Below are positions 24,832-38,992 of a DNA stretch of 64,000 nt, piece after piece. This DNA is from Phaffia rhodozyma (lineage: Eukaryota > Basidiomycota > Tremellomycetes > Cystofilobasidiales > Mrakiaceae). Below the pieces are notes generated by a model. That model was not told the DNA's origin. It did not search any database and saw only the letters and a list, made by a program, of their open reading frames with translations. The stretch covers positions 620,001 to 684,000 of the forward strand of contig JACGZH010000001.1 in the NCBI GenBank assembly GCA_014706385.1, written 5' to 3'. The first letter of the stretch is position 1, and the number at the start of each line of letters is the position of its first letter. Made by a program: the position numbers and the translations under genes.

Positions 24832-26826
24832 ATGAGTCTCTGGGTGGATAAATACCGACCACGGCAGCTGGCCGATCTTCACTATCATTCTGCTCTGTCT
24901 GATCGGCTGTCTTCCCTGGCTGGATCGAGTGACTTTCCGCACATACTGTTCTATGGGCCTTCCGGAGCAGGGAAAAAAACCCGAATTATGTGTGTTCTTA
25001 GAGAGCTGTTTGGATCGGGTGTCGAAAAAGCAAGTCATCGTTTTCTTGCTTTCTTTCCATTTCGTTCCTTTTTTTTCTTTAACCATTGTTTTGCCCTCTG
25101 TCGGGTGACAGTGAGAAGTGTACTTTGTCTGAACCCTCAACTTACTTTCGACCTACTCTCTGATGGTTCTCCTAAACTCATTATGTGCTGAGGGATCACA
25201 GTTGAAGATCGATCAGCGAGTGTTCATCACGCCTTCGAAGAGAAAACTAGACGTCAATGTCGTTCAATCCAACTATCATATCGAGTTGACTCCGTCGTAG
25301 GTCTTTCTTGTGTCTCCTTTTGATATTCATTATGTTATCTTCTATGTTTCTGTCCAACGACGTCTTTCTTTTCACTCTCGATTCTAAACTGAAAATGAAC
25401 TAACGAACGAACGAACTTCGCAGAGATGTTGGACAGTACGACCGGGTGGTGATCTCTGATATTCTTAAGGAGATCGCTCAGACTCAGCAGGTAGATCTGA
25501 ATGCAAAACAGAAGTTTAAGGGTACGGCAGTATCTTTTTTGTTCTTGCTCTTCGTCGACAAAACTCTAGTATTCAAATTCTGGCTCTTTGACTACAGTGG
25601 TCATCATCAACTCTGCCGATTCGCTGAGCAGGGATGCACAGGCGGCACTTCGTCGGACGATGGAAAAGTACATGGGCAACCTAAGAATAATTCTATGCGC
25701 GGAATCGACCAGTCAGATCATCGGTCCAATCCGTAGTAGATGTCTGCTCGTTCGTGTGGGAGCACCTTCTGAGGAAGAGGTTGGTTTCTTCTTTCTCCTC
25801 TTTTCGCTGATCTGGATGCGTGGCGTACATGAGTGATGAACAGTGGCCTAACTGCTTGTACGAACAGATGACGACAGTGTTGAATCATGTGGCAAAGAAG
25901 GAAAAGTTTCATTTACCTTCGTCGGTTGCTCAGAAAATTATCGATGAGAGTGACGGAAACTTGAGGAAGGCGATTCTTGTGTTTGAAGCTTTAAAGATGC
26001 AGTCGTGCGTGTATTTACTTCTCTCTCTCTCTCTCTCTTTGCATGAGACAGAACTCACCAAGAAATGCTAACCATTTTTGGAGTGAAATTTTCATGATGG
26101 ACAGGCCTGATCTAAGTTCACCGTCTCTAGAGACGGCCAAACCGGATTGGGAGGTGTACTGTGCAAAGGTGGCGGACTCCATATTGGAGAAACAAGATCC
26201 GGAACGGTTGCTCGAGGTTCGATCCAGGTTGTATGAGCTTTTGAGTCACTGCATTCCGCCTGTGCTCGTTCTGAAGGCACGTTTCCTCTGTCTGTTTGGC
26301 TGCTTGCGTGATACTCATCTGGTCACTCTGATTAACATGTATCCCTTCTCTCATTTTATTTTATTTTTGCTTTAAAGACGATGACTGAACGGATGGTCGA
26401 GAGAGTGGATGAGAGTCTAAAGCCCGAGATCATTCACTGGGCTGCGTTTTATGTAAGTGTGTCTTCTTCAAAGCGAGGTTTGAAAGGACAACAAGACTGA
26501 TTGAGTGCGTGTCGAATAATTCACTTGTTCTCTCGGGAACCCTTCTCTCTCTCTCAGGAGCTTCGAATGCGTGCAGGGAGCAAAAAAATCTATCATCTTG
26601 AGGCATTGCAAGTGTATTTCTTCATATGTATCGACTAGACGAGAGACAGGATCGATCTTCCTTGACTGTTGCATTAACGAAACTTCCTCTCTTGGTCCTC
26701 ATCTTCCTCCAATCGACAGCGTGGCCAAGATAATGTCGTTGTACAAGGCAAGTCTCTTCTCCTGTTTCCATGCCTTGTCTGCTTTAGAGACAGCCTTCCG
26801 AGGCCAACGTATCTCCAGGTTGTTAA
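24832..26826 (+). CDS. RFC5: Replication factor C subunit 5 (clamp loader; human RFC3 orthologue)
   Basis: Starts at ATG 24832 with MSLWVDKYRPRQLADLHYHS, diagnostic of this subunit. The Walker A is GPSGAGKKT. Later exons encode FITPSKRKLDVNVVQSNYHI, DRVVISDILKEIAQTQQVD, VVIINSADSLSRDAQAALRR (Walker B variant), IIGPIRSRCLLVRV (SRC motif), the C-terminal helical domain (DGNLRKAILVFEALKMQS; DPERLLEVRSRLYELLSHC) and ELRMRAGSKKIYHLEAF-VAKIMSLYK. The HLEAF-VAKIM and LYK junctions are restored only if two introns use GC donors (GCAAGT near 26605 and 26749). The last exon, 26788-26826, ends with TAA. The protein is one of five AAA+ subunits that load PCNA. Nine or more exons. Confidence 0.93.
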
Positions 26827-29843
<3,017 letters not shown>

Positions 29844-30597
29844 ATACGAAATAATTCATCGATACTACTTTCCGGGTCTTTTATGATTCTTCCTTCTTTT
29901 TCTCAAATAAAAACTAGACTTTCTTTTTCTCATTCAAATTTAAAGGCGTCCTATGTAGCTTAACCTTCTTTCCTTTTTCTTACGCACATCACGAGCACTC
30001 TTGACCCGGATTCACATGTCTTTACACCTTTCAACTGCATCGTCTTGTCTGGTCTTGGCTCGCACAAGAAAGAAAGATATTGAAACAAATAAGCAGATTC
30101 GAGATCTTTCTCGATCTGATAAGAGAAGAAAGGAAGCGCATCACCGTGTCAAGACAGTAAAACAAAACCTCATGGTAGAAAGAAAAAAAAACGAATAGAA
30201 GCTGAGTATAGACGATAAGAGCGATCTAATATATCATCCGGATGAACAAGAGAACAAGACCGTCATAAGATGAACAGAAACGAGTACAAACAAAGCCGTT
30301 TGAGTAAATACGGAGGCTGAACCCCTCTTCAAGAGAGAGAGAGTATGCGCTATAACAAAATGAGCAGGTTATGACAAGATTGGTCGTGAATTTATTGAAA
30401 AGTAGACCTGTACGGTCTCAAGCAAGAAAGGACCAGGAGGCAGAAGCGTACGTCAAGTGCATATACCGATAGAAGCAGAGAGAAGAAGATACCAGAAAGA
30501 AAAGATAAATATCTTGATGCGCAATCATTCAATGTAGAGATGAGATAGTCTATAGATAAACTTCCGAGATCCGATCCATCGTATTGTACGTAAAGCC
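29844..30597. other. Convergent intergenic region
   Basis: Holds the 3' flanks of PDC (T-rich, then A-rich) and of the minus-strand glycosidase-like gene. No gene or RNA is supported. Confidence 0.55.
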
Positions 30598-32597
30598 CTA
30601 GATAGCCGAAAGGATGACAAAGATCAACCCAAATAGTAGTCCCCGTGATACAGAGAGCGCAGGAACGAACATCCCCCTTGTCGCCGTTGACTGGTTGGGA
30701 TTTTCCCCTGTTCCAGCACTACCTGATGCGTTCGTACTTCCTGCGCTCACCCAGGCTCTCCTTCCTGTCTCCATCAAGATGACGAAGCTCTGTGCTTCCG
30801 GCGAAGTTTGTCCCTGTTTACTCCAGTCCAACGAATTCACTACCGGCGCAACCCAGCCATCGGAACTGGCCACCCCAGCGGATACGTTTGCATACGTCCG
30901 CTCGGCGAACGGAACCCAGACGGAGGTGATTCCCATGGCAGATAAACGGTACGCCACGGATGCGAGGATGATCGCTCCGGTGGAGTCGATGAATGTACTC
31001 GAGTTGTCAGCATAGTTATGTAACAGACCAGTTGTGAGCTGTAGATGTTGAGGATAGATGGAGAGTGGCGGTGTTCAATCATCCGAGGGAAGCGTATCAA
31101 GGAGGAAAAGAGAGGAGTGTAAGAAGAACAGACGAACCTCGTGGGCATAAGCTCCCGTAAGAATCTCACTGATCCATGATTTTAGATCTGCGATCTGATT
31201 AGTGAACGAATTTGCCATCCCACTGTTCTGGATGACTGATTTCAACCAAGGGACCGCCCAATATCCACCGTTGAGCGACAATTTCTGATGGTTTTCGAGT
31301 AGAAGAGATTGAGAAGAGCAAAACAGTCAACTCACTAGCTATGACTCTGAGCATACCAGCGGCCGCCCAACCATTACCGGTTGTCCATGCGCCGTTGTCG
31401 ATTGATCCTGACCCCTGCTGAATATCTACCGATCGAGAAAAGAAAGAGGAAGCGGAAGAAACCGTTGGGGTGTTAAGATGAGCAAAAAAGGCGCTGTATC
31501 TTTCTGATAGCGCTCGAGACGTACGTTTCCAGAGTCCGTTTGATTGCTTGAGGGCCTGTGAAGTAAGATTATGGCAATTCAGTAAGAAGAGAGGTAGAAG
31601 AAAAAAAGGATTAAACGATTCAAACACAAAGCATCGGACACACGCCTCTGTACAAACCGAGCTGGTTATAAGCCTCCGTTACGAGGGTCTGGTTATTCTC
31701 GAGTGCGCCCATGTATGCCAACTGGGAGATAAGAGAAAAAGAAAGGTTGTCAAGAGGTATTGAAGAGACAAGCAGAAGAGAGAGATAGGAAACAAGGAAA
31801 GCATACAAAAGGAGGGACCATGTAAGCGAAATCGCTCCAATATTGAAACTGATCGGCGCGGTGACTGATTGCGCCCGTACTGGATCTGGGAACGACTTGC
31901 AACAGGTACGCTACCTGAGATACAGAGAGGAAAGAACGAATGGATCTAGTCAGTCAAGCGAGAAGAGAGTGAGAGGGAGGATAGGTGAAGTCTAAATGTG
32001 CGAGAGAGAGGAAACGTGCCTCTTGTTCAAGGGCGACCCCATAGGCTTGGGTGTCAGACTGAGTTTGATTGTACCAAGAGACGACCTCTCCTAGGCTGGC
32101 CGGATCGGCTGCCGAATCGTCGTCCAGAAGACTCAAAGATTTACCAGCAGAGAGAGTCCAGTTACCAGAGGTGGAAGACTGTCCGAACGAGGCTTGCTTA
32201 TGGGCTAATGTGGACTGGGCGATGAGGATAAGTTGGGAGGTAATAGTCGAGTTGGACGGATTGGGATCGTTTGTGAGGAAGTTTTCAGTAAAGGGCGATA
32301 TGGACGGAACATAGTACTCTGTAAGTGCCCTGGCGAGTGTACCATTTTCCCAGCTGGTCGCACATGGCAACAATAACGAATGAGGCGAAGAAAGAATGAC
32401 GAATAAACATTCAGCCCAGGTAGAAGAAACCGAGAGAGAAAAATCGGGAACAAGAAAGAAATCGGGACAGACCTGTAGATACTACTAGAAATGGCGAGAG
32501 AGATAACTCTGTCTAGGACAGTATCAGACAGAGGATCGATCGCCGAGACCACAGAGATCGAGCCGAGAGCAAGTAGAGAATAGATTGGATGGCGCAT
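30598..32597 (-). CDS. Secreted six-hairpin glycosidase-like protein, probable GPI anchor
   Basis: The start at ATG 32597 opens with a signal peptide (MRHPIYSLLALGSISVVSAI). The body has alternating helices typical of (alpha/alpha)6 hydrolases: EVVSWYNQTQSDTQAYGVAL, AYMGALENNQTLVTEAYNQL, the strongest block NGAWTTGNGWAAAGMLRVIA, then LNGGYWAVPWLKSVIQ and STGAIILASVAYRLSAMGI. The N-glycosylation-rich, Ser/Ala-rich C-terminus ends with a hydrophobic tail (LSVSRGLLFGLIFVILSAI) directly before the stop at 30598, as in GPI-anchored proteins. Substrate is unknown; families such as GH88/GH105 share the fold. About eight exons, with borders approximate. Confidence 0.75.
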
Positions 32598-34003
32598 CGT
32601 CAAGGCGGAAAAAAGAAGGAATCAAACAAGCGAGCGAACGGGCGAATGGACGGGCTACCGAGTAGTCAGCCGAGGCAGACAGCTGGTCAAAGGGGGACTG
32701 AGCGAACGGGTGAGTAAGTACGAGTGCGGGTGTGTGAGTATGTGAATGTATCTGTGTATATCAAGACAAGAGAGAACGAAGAGCGAAGGATGTTCGGGAT
32801 GTGGATAGAAGGAGAAAACCTCGTTGGTCTTGGTTGGCTTGATGGCTCCGCTTTCTCTTGGGTACAAGTTGTATACTGCGCTGAAATAAAGTGAGGATGG
32901 CTTAATCTTTCGCTCTTTCGCCGTTCCCTCTCACCTACCATTCCCTCATGGGCCTTCCTTTCAATGCGCTCTCTGTTATCTCTCTGTTGACCTGGCATGT
33001 TCTTTTCTTCAGGACCAACATCATCTACAGCATTTGGCTCTTCTCCTCATCAACACCCGTCCATCATCCTTCATCCGGCTCTTTGTTTCTTTCTCTTTCT
33101 CTTTCTCGGCTCCCGTTAAATGTTTCTTGGCACGTCATAGCTAGGGCCTAGATTCTTTTACATCCGTTAGCTTATCTAATCAGGGTCAGAAATATGAGCT
33201 ACGTTCCAATGGTTACGACGACTTGGTTACGATCGCTGGAAATCACCCTTTTGCCTAGTGTAAGGGCAGAAGGGCACGGCAACCACTATGTTTGGACTGA
33301 AACGGAGATTAAGCATCCTTGTGTTTGGTTTGGTTGACTCCGGTTGTCAAGTTGTTAGGATAATTTCATAGGCTCAGGCTCTCGACTGACTATGGAAATG
33401 CTACTGATATATGCATAGGCATGATTGTACATAGGACGAAGGGTGCTTTGAACGAAGATGACAGAATCAAAACTCGAGAGAAAAGAGAGAGGAGGGAAAA
33501 AATGAACTATGGAAAAACTGGAAGCGATAAAGCACTCGTATCTTCTTTTCGCTCGAACATGGAAGTAAGACGAAACGAGTGCATACAGATATCGAAAGCG
33601 GAAAGGTAAGGAACACATACAATCAGGGTTGTATACACTAGCATAAAATGTTAGCCACCCAGTTAGATCCCTGGCATCTGGCTTGTTTGAGAGCGCACTC
33701 TTGATTCGGATCTAGACCAGTTGTACTTTTACCTCATTTACTCTGTGAGGAAGAGAATGAGCAACGCAGATAGACCCCATAGGACACAAGTTCAGCAGAT
33801 GGAGATTATGCGCTCGATAAATCACCGGAGAAGAAGCGGCGAGTTACCCAGCAAGTAAATCACGTGCCCGGAGTTTAAATATTACTCGTCACGCTTGTGC
33901 TCTGTTCGCCTGGTCAAGCTCGTCGTCAAGTTTTTCTCTGCTCGTTTCTTTTTTTTTCTCTTTTCTCCAGTCCCTTCCCTTCAAGAACTCCTAGGAATCC
34001 TCT
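32598..34003. other. Divergent intergenic region upstream of RPL11
   Basis: A 1.4-kb region with only short non-conserved ORFs. It carries ATCACGTG at 33859-33866 and a T-rich tract near 33940-33965 just before the RPL11 leader. No tRNA, 5S rRNA or snoRNA could be supported. Confidence 0.55.
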
Positions 34004-34092
34004 GTACGTACAAGTGTTAGCTTTGTCTGGATGATTTACAACGTATATGTAGACTAACGTCTGCTTGTTCCTACTTTCTTCTTTCTTTCCAG
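34004..34092 (+). other. Predicted 5' UTR intron of RPL11
   Basis: Donor GTACGT at 34004, branch-site-like GACTAAC at about 34052-34058, then a pyrimidine tract and TTTCCAG ending at 34092. If spliced, only seven bases (CAAAATG, 34093-34099) remain before the next donor. Confidence 0.6.
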
Positions 34093-34096
34093 CAAA

Positions 34097-34913
34097 ATGG
34101 TGTGTAGTAATAAACAATGTGGATGGAAACATCCGCATTTCTAGAATAGCAAAAAAAGGCGACAAGGACTTAGAGCCTTGGTCAGTTCGGTCATACTGAT
34201 TGGTCCTCCCCATCCTATGCTCTCTTCGCCTCAGGCCGAGACCAAGACCGCTACCAACTCCATGAAGGAGCTCAAGATCCAGAAGCTCGTTCTCAGTAGG
34301 TATTTCTTAGGTTGTTTTCTTCTCGTGCGCCAGACTAATCGGTTACATTTGTATAATCACTATAGACATCTCCGTCGGAGAGTCTGGTGATCGACTTACC
34401 CGAGCCTCCAAGGTTCTCGAGCAGTTGACTGGTCAGACCCCCGTCACCTCCAAGGCTCGATACACCGTCCGAACCTTCGGTATCCGACGAAACGAAAAGA
34501 TCGCTTGCCACGTCACCATCCGAGGCCCTAAGGCCGAGGAGATCCTCGAGCGAGGACTCAAGGTCAAGGAGTACGAGTTGAGGAAGAGGAACTTCTCCGC
34601 CACCGGAAACTTCGGTTTCGGTATCCAGGAGCACATCGATCTCGGTATCAAGTACGATCCCGGAATCGGTATTTTCGGAATGGACTTCTACGTCGTCATG
34701 GGCCGACCCGGTATGCGAGTCGCCGAGCGAAAGCAGCAGAAGGCCCGAATCGGTGCCCAGCACAAGGTCAAGCCTGAGGACGTTATCTCCTGGTTCAAGT
34801 CCCGATTCGACGGTATCGTCGCCAGGGTAAGTTTGCCTCGGTCGCTTCGTTTTTTCTGAGTCGTTCCAAATTGACCTTTGTTCTTCATTCCTTTCCGTTT
34901 TTCTCTGTAGTAA
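34097..34913 (+). CDS. RPL11: 60S ribosomal protein L11 (uL5)
   Basis: Coding exons: 34097-34099 (ATG only), 34235-34295, 34366-34826 and 34911-34913 (TAA only). The joined protein begins [20 protein letters not shown] and continues [60 protein letters not shown] and [20 protein letters not shown], ending RFDGIVAR. This matches eukaryotic uL5 along its whole length. The protein contacts 5S rRNA in the large-subunit central protuberance. Arg codons are nearly all CGA. Reading through the last donor would add ten unrelated residues, so the spliced TAA is preferred. The donor after the ATG is GTGTGT, slightly off consensus. Confidence 0.95.
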
Positions 34914-35219
34914 ACATTTTTTTGTTTCCTGTCTCGATTCTCTATCCATGAGGTTTTCCTCGATTCTTCTGTCTTCGCATCTGGACGTCCAATTGCAATA
35001 ATTAGAGAGAGAAAACGAGAAAGAAAATCGAAAGAAGAAAACGAAAACACATGCACAACTAAATTGTTACAGAATTTGAAAGAGTTATCAGTCATCCAGT
35101 TTATGGTCAGTAGCGAGACCTTGGCTGATACCAGAATATCTAATCTTTTTGGGCGCCTTCAGCTTTTTTCATCTTTCATCCTTCATCTTCAGTCGCTCAC
35201 TCTCCATGAGTCGAGCCTC

Positions 35220-36902
35220 ATGTCCACACGCCTTGATGATGTCGCTCCGTTCCTTGCGTGCTCGTTAGCTTTCCGGCTCGCCACCCTTGCCCTCCTCTAT
35301 ATATCTTCATGCTGTCTTCCACTCTTTGATCGATCGCCCGATCTCTTACTCTCGGCATCCTCCAATCTGCACTCCTTTCTTAGGTGGGATGTCCTCTGGT
35401 TCATTCCCGTCGCTCGTCGAGGTTATTATGCCGTCGAGCAGGAGACTGCTTTTGGATGGGGCTGGATATGGGTCATGCGTGTTGGTGGGAAACTTCTTGG
35501 TTGGCTCTCAGGAACAAAACCTCTACAAGGCCAAGTTGAGATTCATCATGTCGTCACAGCCGGCGTCATCTGTTCATGGACGGCCGGGATTTTAGCCGGT
35601 CTCGTTCTTTACCTGTGGGTCTATTCCTCGTCCGTATCTTTGCTACTTCCTCTCGATTTGTTGACCTTTCTTCCATTGTCTTTCTCTTTCTGCTCATGCG
35701 CTCAATAGGTTGACGCTTCGTCTGACGGCCTCTAGGCAGTTCGCTAAATTAACTTGGATGTTATACATCCTCTCGCCTTCCCCTGGTCCGTCTATCTCAC
35801 CCTATACCGAGCCCATGTATGCTCTCCTCTCCTTCTCCGGTATGCTCCTTCTCGCTCCTTCCCACGCTTCTCTGGCCATGCAAAGAGCAGCAGTAGACAG
35901 TATACGTTGGAAGGAAGCCGTGAAAGGATTGGTTGCCGTAGGTTGTTTCGCGGGCGCTACCGCTGTTAGACCGTTAGGTGTCATGAATGTTGGCTACCTC
36001 GGCTGGGAGCTCATCGTCCGCCCTCTCTATATACAGCCAGTAACGTGGAGGAAGGTGTGTTCTTTTCTTTATTTTCTCTATTGATCCTTGCATCCGGTTA
36101 TGCTCATATCTGTTTCTTTTTCTTGTGCCGTCGCAACGTTACTTCGTTGATTTCCAGAGATTCCTCTTAGCATGTCTGTTTGCGCTCTCTGCACCAGCGG
36201 TCTTTGCTCCTTTTGTTTTTTCCCAGATTCAACTATACCAACAATTCTGTTTGGACGTCCCTTCTCTCAATTTAACCCCGGAGTGGTGTGCCCGCCGAAT
36301 GCCCGTGGTGTACACCTATGTTCAGGAGAAGTACTGGTTCGTTTGTCCCTCTGTTGCCGCTCACTCTCTTCATCTACCCTCTTAGATCTTTGTTGTGATT
36401 GATCAGCTTATCATGAATACGGGCAACAAACAGGAATGTAGGCTTCCTCCGCTACTTTACACTCCCTCAGATTCCCAACTTTCTCCTTTCAGCCCCGATT
36501 TATATACTCCTTGTCTATACCCACTTCTCGAGCCTCCCTTCATTAGTCCTTCCCATACCTTTCATGCCTAGAAGTGTGTTTCTCGCGCTCAATCGGCCAA
36601 GCTCAATAATCCAAGAACGTTGGATCATGCCATATGTGATTCATTCAATCGTCTGGTCTGCCATTCTATTCTTCACATCTCACGTCCAGATCATTCTTCG
36701 TCTAGCACAGACAAACCCTGTGGTCTGGTGGGGAGCGGCAGCGCTCGTCTCGGGCCGACAGCGCTCGATTGGTAGGCGTGATAGAAACCAGGATGGGAAG
36801 GACTTTGAAATGGGAATGGGTGGGAGGGTCTATCTCGGTTGGTTGGTCTTTTGGATCCCAGTCTCTATCGTTCTCTGGGCAGGGTTCTATCCGCCTGCCT
36901 AG
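35220..36902 (+). CDS. GPI18: GPI mannosyltransferase 2 (PIG-V family)
   Basis: Adds the second mannose to the GPI precursor in the ER lumen. The likely start is ATG 35220 (MSTRLDDVAPFLACSLAFRL); an upstream in-frame ATG exists at 35102. Multi-pass membrane protein with the family signature FLRWDVLWFIPVARRGYYAV followed by EQETAFGWGWIW, then IHHVVTAGVICSWTAGILAG, a segment with SPYTEPMYALLSFSG (the conserved S/P-Y-T/S-E motif) and C-terminal hydrophobic helices ending LGWLVFWIPVSIVLWAGFYP at 36902. Four to five exons. It lies 150 bases from the convergent AIM41 gene. Confidence 0.88.
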
Positions 36903-37052
36903 CAAAGAGATGACAAGATAAGACAAGGGATGACACTTTGGTGTACTTGAGGCGATTTCTCTTTAGGGTACTATATAACCAAGACATGTATATCCTTTTC
37001 TTCTTTTCCTTCTTATTCTACTTCTACTTCTTTTCTCTCTTGCCAATTTGTT

Positions 37053-38059
37053 TTACTTTGTACCCAAGAGTTCCTTCGCGATCTTGGCAACCAATGTTCC
37101 ATCCGCTTTCGACCGAGCGATCTCTGACCAGAACGCTTTCAAGAGCTTTCCGACGGATTTGATGTCTCCTTGGGGTACTGCTAGTTCTTTAAGAAGTCGT
37201 TCGAGAATGACCTTGATCTGTTGATACGGGTTTCATTTGTTTTTGCCCATCGAAAAAAACCGTCAGTGAACCTTATTCGCTTATTAAGTGTCAACAGTAC
37301 GCGACAAAGCCCAAGGAGTAGGATTAAAGAGAAAAGACAATACCTCATCGTTCGAGAGGGCCGCAGGCAAGAACTTCTGGATAAACTCTGCCTCGAGCGT
37401 CTCCTTGTCAGCTAGATCAGTCCTGTTTCCGCTTTGGAACTGAGCTGCTGACTCTTTCTGTTCACCCGTTTCATCCCATCCGGATAACAAAGGAGGGATT
37501 GAATAGGATCAGATTCGCCGACCCTTCTCGCAGACAAGGCCAGGAAAAAGAGAGGGAAGGAGAAATGATTGGGAAGAGAAAAGGGAACGGACTCGTCGGT
37601 TGATAGCTTTTTGAATGACGGCATACACAGACTCGTCATCCGCCGGCTTTGGAGGCGAGAAGGATTTCTCGTGGTACGTGATGTCAGCCATGATGCTCTT
37701 TTGATCCCAGGGTTTCATTGAAAGAAAAGTAGGGTTTCCGAGTCGATAAAAACGCCGTGAGCCATGTGCAGAGGGAAAGAGGAGAATACGAAATCGTTCG
37801 TTAGTTGTATCTAGGCAAGGCAGTATAAGAACGAGTCTCTTCTTGGACTGCTTTTTCCAAGCACATTCCGAGGAAAGCGATACGTCAGATTTAAAGGACA
37901 TACCTTGACGATATTGATATCATTCATGTTTTTGGCTTTCATAGCCTTCTTGAATTCATCCTTCAAGAGATCCCTGATAGCTGACGTGGGTGCCGAGCTG
38001 TAGAATCGAACGGCAGATCGCTGAGCGAGTTGGTTAAGGATTGTCTTTCTGGCTAGCAT
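37053..38059 (-). CDS. AIM41: Aim41-like mitochondrial GatB/YqeY-domain protein
   Basis: The start ATG at 38059 opens a basic, Arg/Ser/Gln-rich presequence (MLARKTILNQLAQRSAVRFY) typical of mitochondrial import. The YqeY domain follows: LLKDEFKKAMKAKNMNDINI, IMADITYHEKSFSP, ADDESVYAVIQKAINRR, ESAAQFQSGNRTDLADKETL, EAEFIQKFLPAALSNDE, QIKVILERLLKELA and a terminal SKADGTLVAKIAKELLGTK with the stop at 37053. Related domains occur in tRNA-dependent amidotransferase GatB, but the fungal Aim41 role is unclear. Five exons, inferred from frame continuity. Confidence 0.85.
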
Positions 38060-38291
38060 CGTAGTATCGACTTGAAAGAGGAGAAAGTGAAGAACAGGTA
38101 GATGATGTGAGAATCTACAATATTGTCTGGCAAGTTGAGCGGGAGATTTCTGACATATAGGGTTAGTCACTCGATGTCTAACTTGGAGTTTCGGTTAATC
38201 TTCAATAGCAAATGCTCTCTTTCCTTCTTCTTTTCTTATATGGATGGCATTTCAGATGGAAAGATAGAAGCTACAAATGACAAGTCATGAT

Positions 38292-38692
38292 TCAAAAGGG
38301 AATTGGCGCGAAAGCCTGGCAGGCCTCCTCGCACTCGATCGGGAATGTCAAGTTGCATTCGTCCGTGTTTGCTTGTTCCCTATGAATTCGAACCAGCACA
38401 ATCCAAACGATTGATTAAACAAGATTACAATCATGGTTCTGCGAGAAGCGTTCCCGCAGGCCAAGCATCCAAGCAGGATCACTTACTCGCATTGGTTACA
38501 TCGGAAACCAGAGAAACAAAATTCTTTCTTCCCGATATCACCTACAATCCCGGATGGCCATTTTCCATCCTTGACGCATCGGATCGTCATCGACGGGCAG
38601 CCCAAGTTGATGGTTTGTGCTGACAGGAAGTCTTGCTCGGTCGCACCAACGAACATCGCGAGGACAAGGAGTGATAGAAATTCACGAAACAT
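38292..38692 (-). CDS. Small secreted cysteine-rich protein (8 Cys)
   Basis: Two-exon gene. The ATG at 38692 starts a signal peptide (MFREFLSLLVLAMFVGATEQ). Exon 1 ends FRCNQC + GA at a GTAAGT donor; the acceptor TTCATAG lies near 38380. The second exon reads EQANTDECNLTFPIECEEAC and ends QAFAPIPF before the stop at 38292-38294. The mature protein is about 78 residues with eight cysteines, an even number consistent with disulfides. Without splicing the frame stops at once, and the splice restores a Cys-rich reading frame, which supports the model. I recognise no family. Promoter ATCACGTG at 38793-38800 lies about 100 bases upstream. Confidence 0.7.
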
Positions 38693-38992
38693 GGTCGAGT
38701 GTTGAATGAATTGAACTGAATCGAACTGGATCGAATGAAATTGTACGCGTAATGGTTGGTTTATCGGTTTGAATGAATCAGGACGATAACGGATCACGTG
38801 CAACACAGCTTTTGATCTTGCAGTATACTTGGCGATTATGCCAAGCAATGGGAGATGACAATATATGTGTAGAAAGAAACAAGAGCCCAGAAACCTTGCA
38901 AGAAAATCTTCAAGAACATCATCGTACAGTATATCAGAAAGCAAATGAGAACGCTCTTTGTGGAAGAGCGAGTGATATGCGTCTAGAAATCA

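Noticed and set aside
33190..33350. Possible structured RNA upstream of RPL11
   Set aside because: Checked against 5S rRNA, tRNA and box C/D patterns by eye; none fits.
34335..34949. 204-codon antisense frame over RPL11
   Set aside because: Same cause: a mirror of biased codons in a conserved ribosomal-protein gene.
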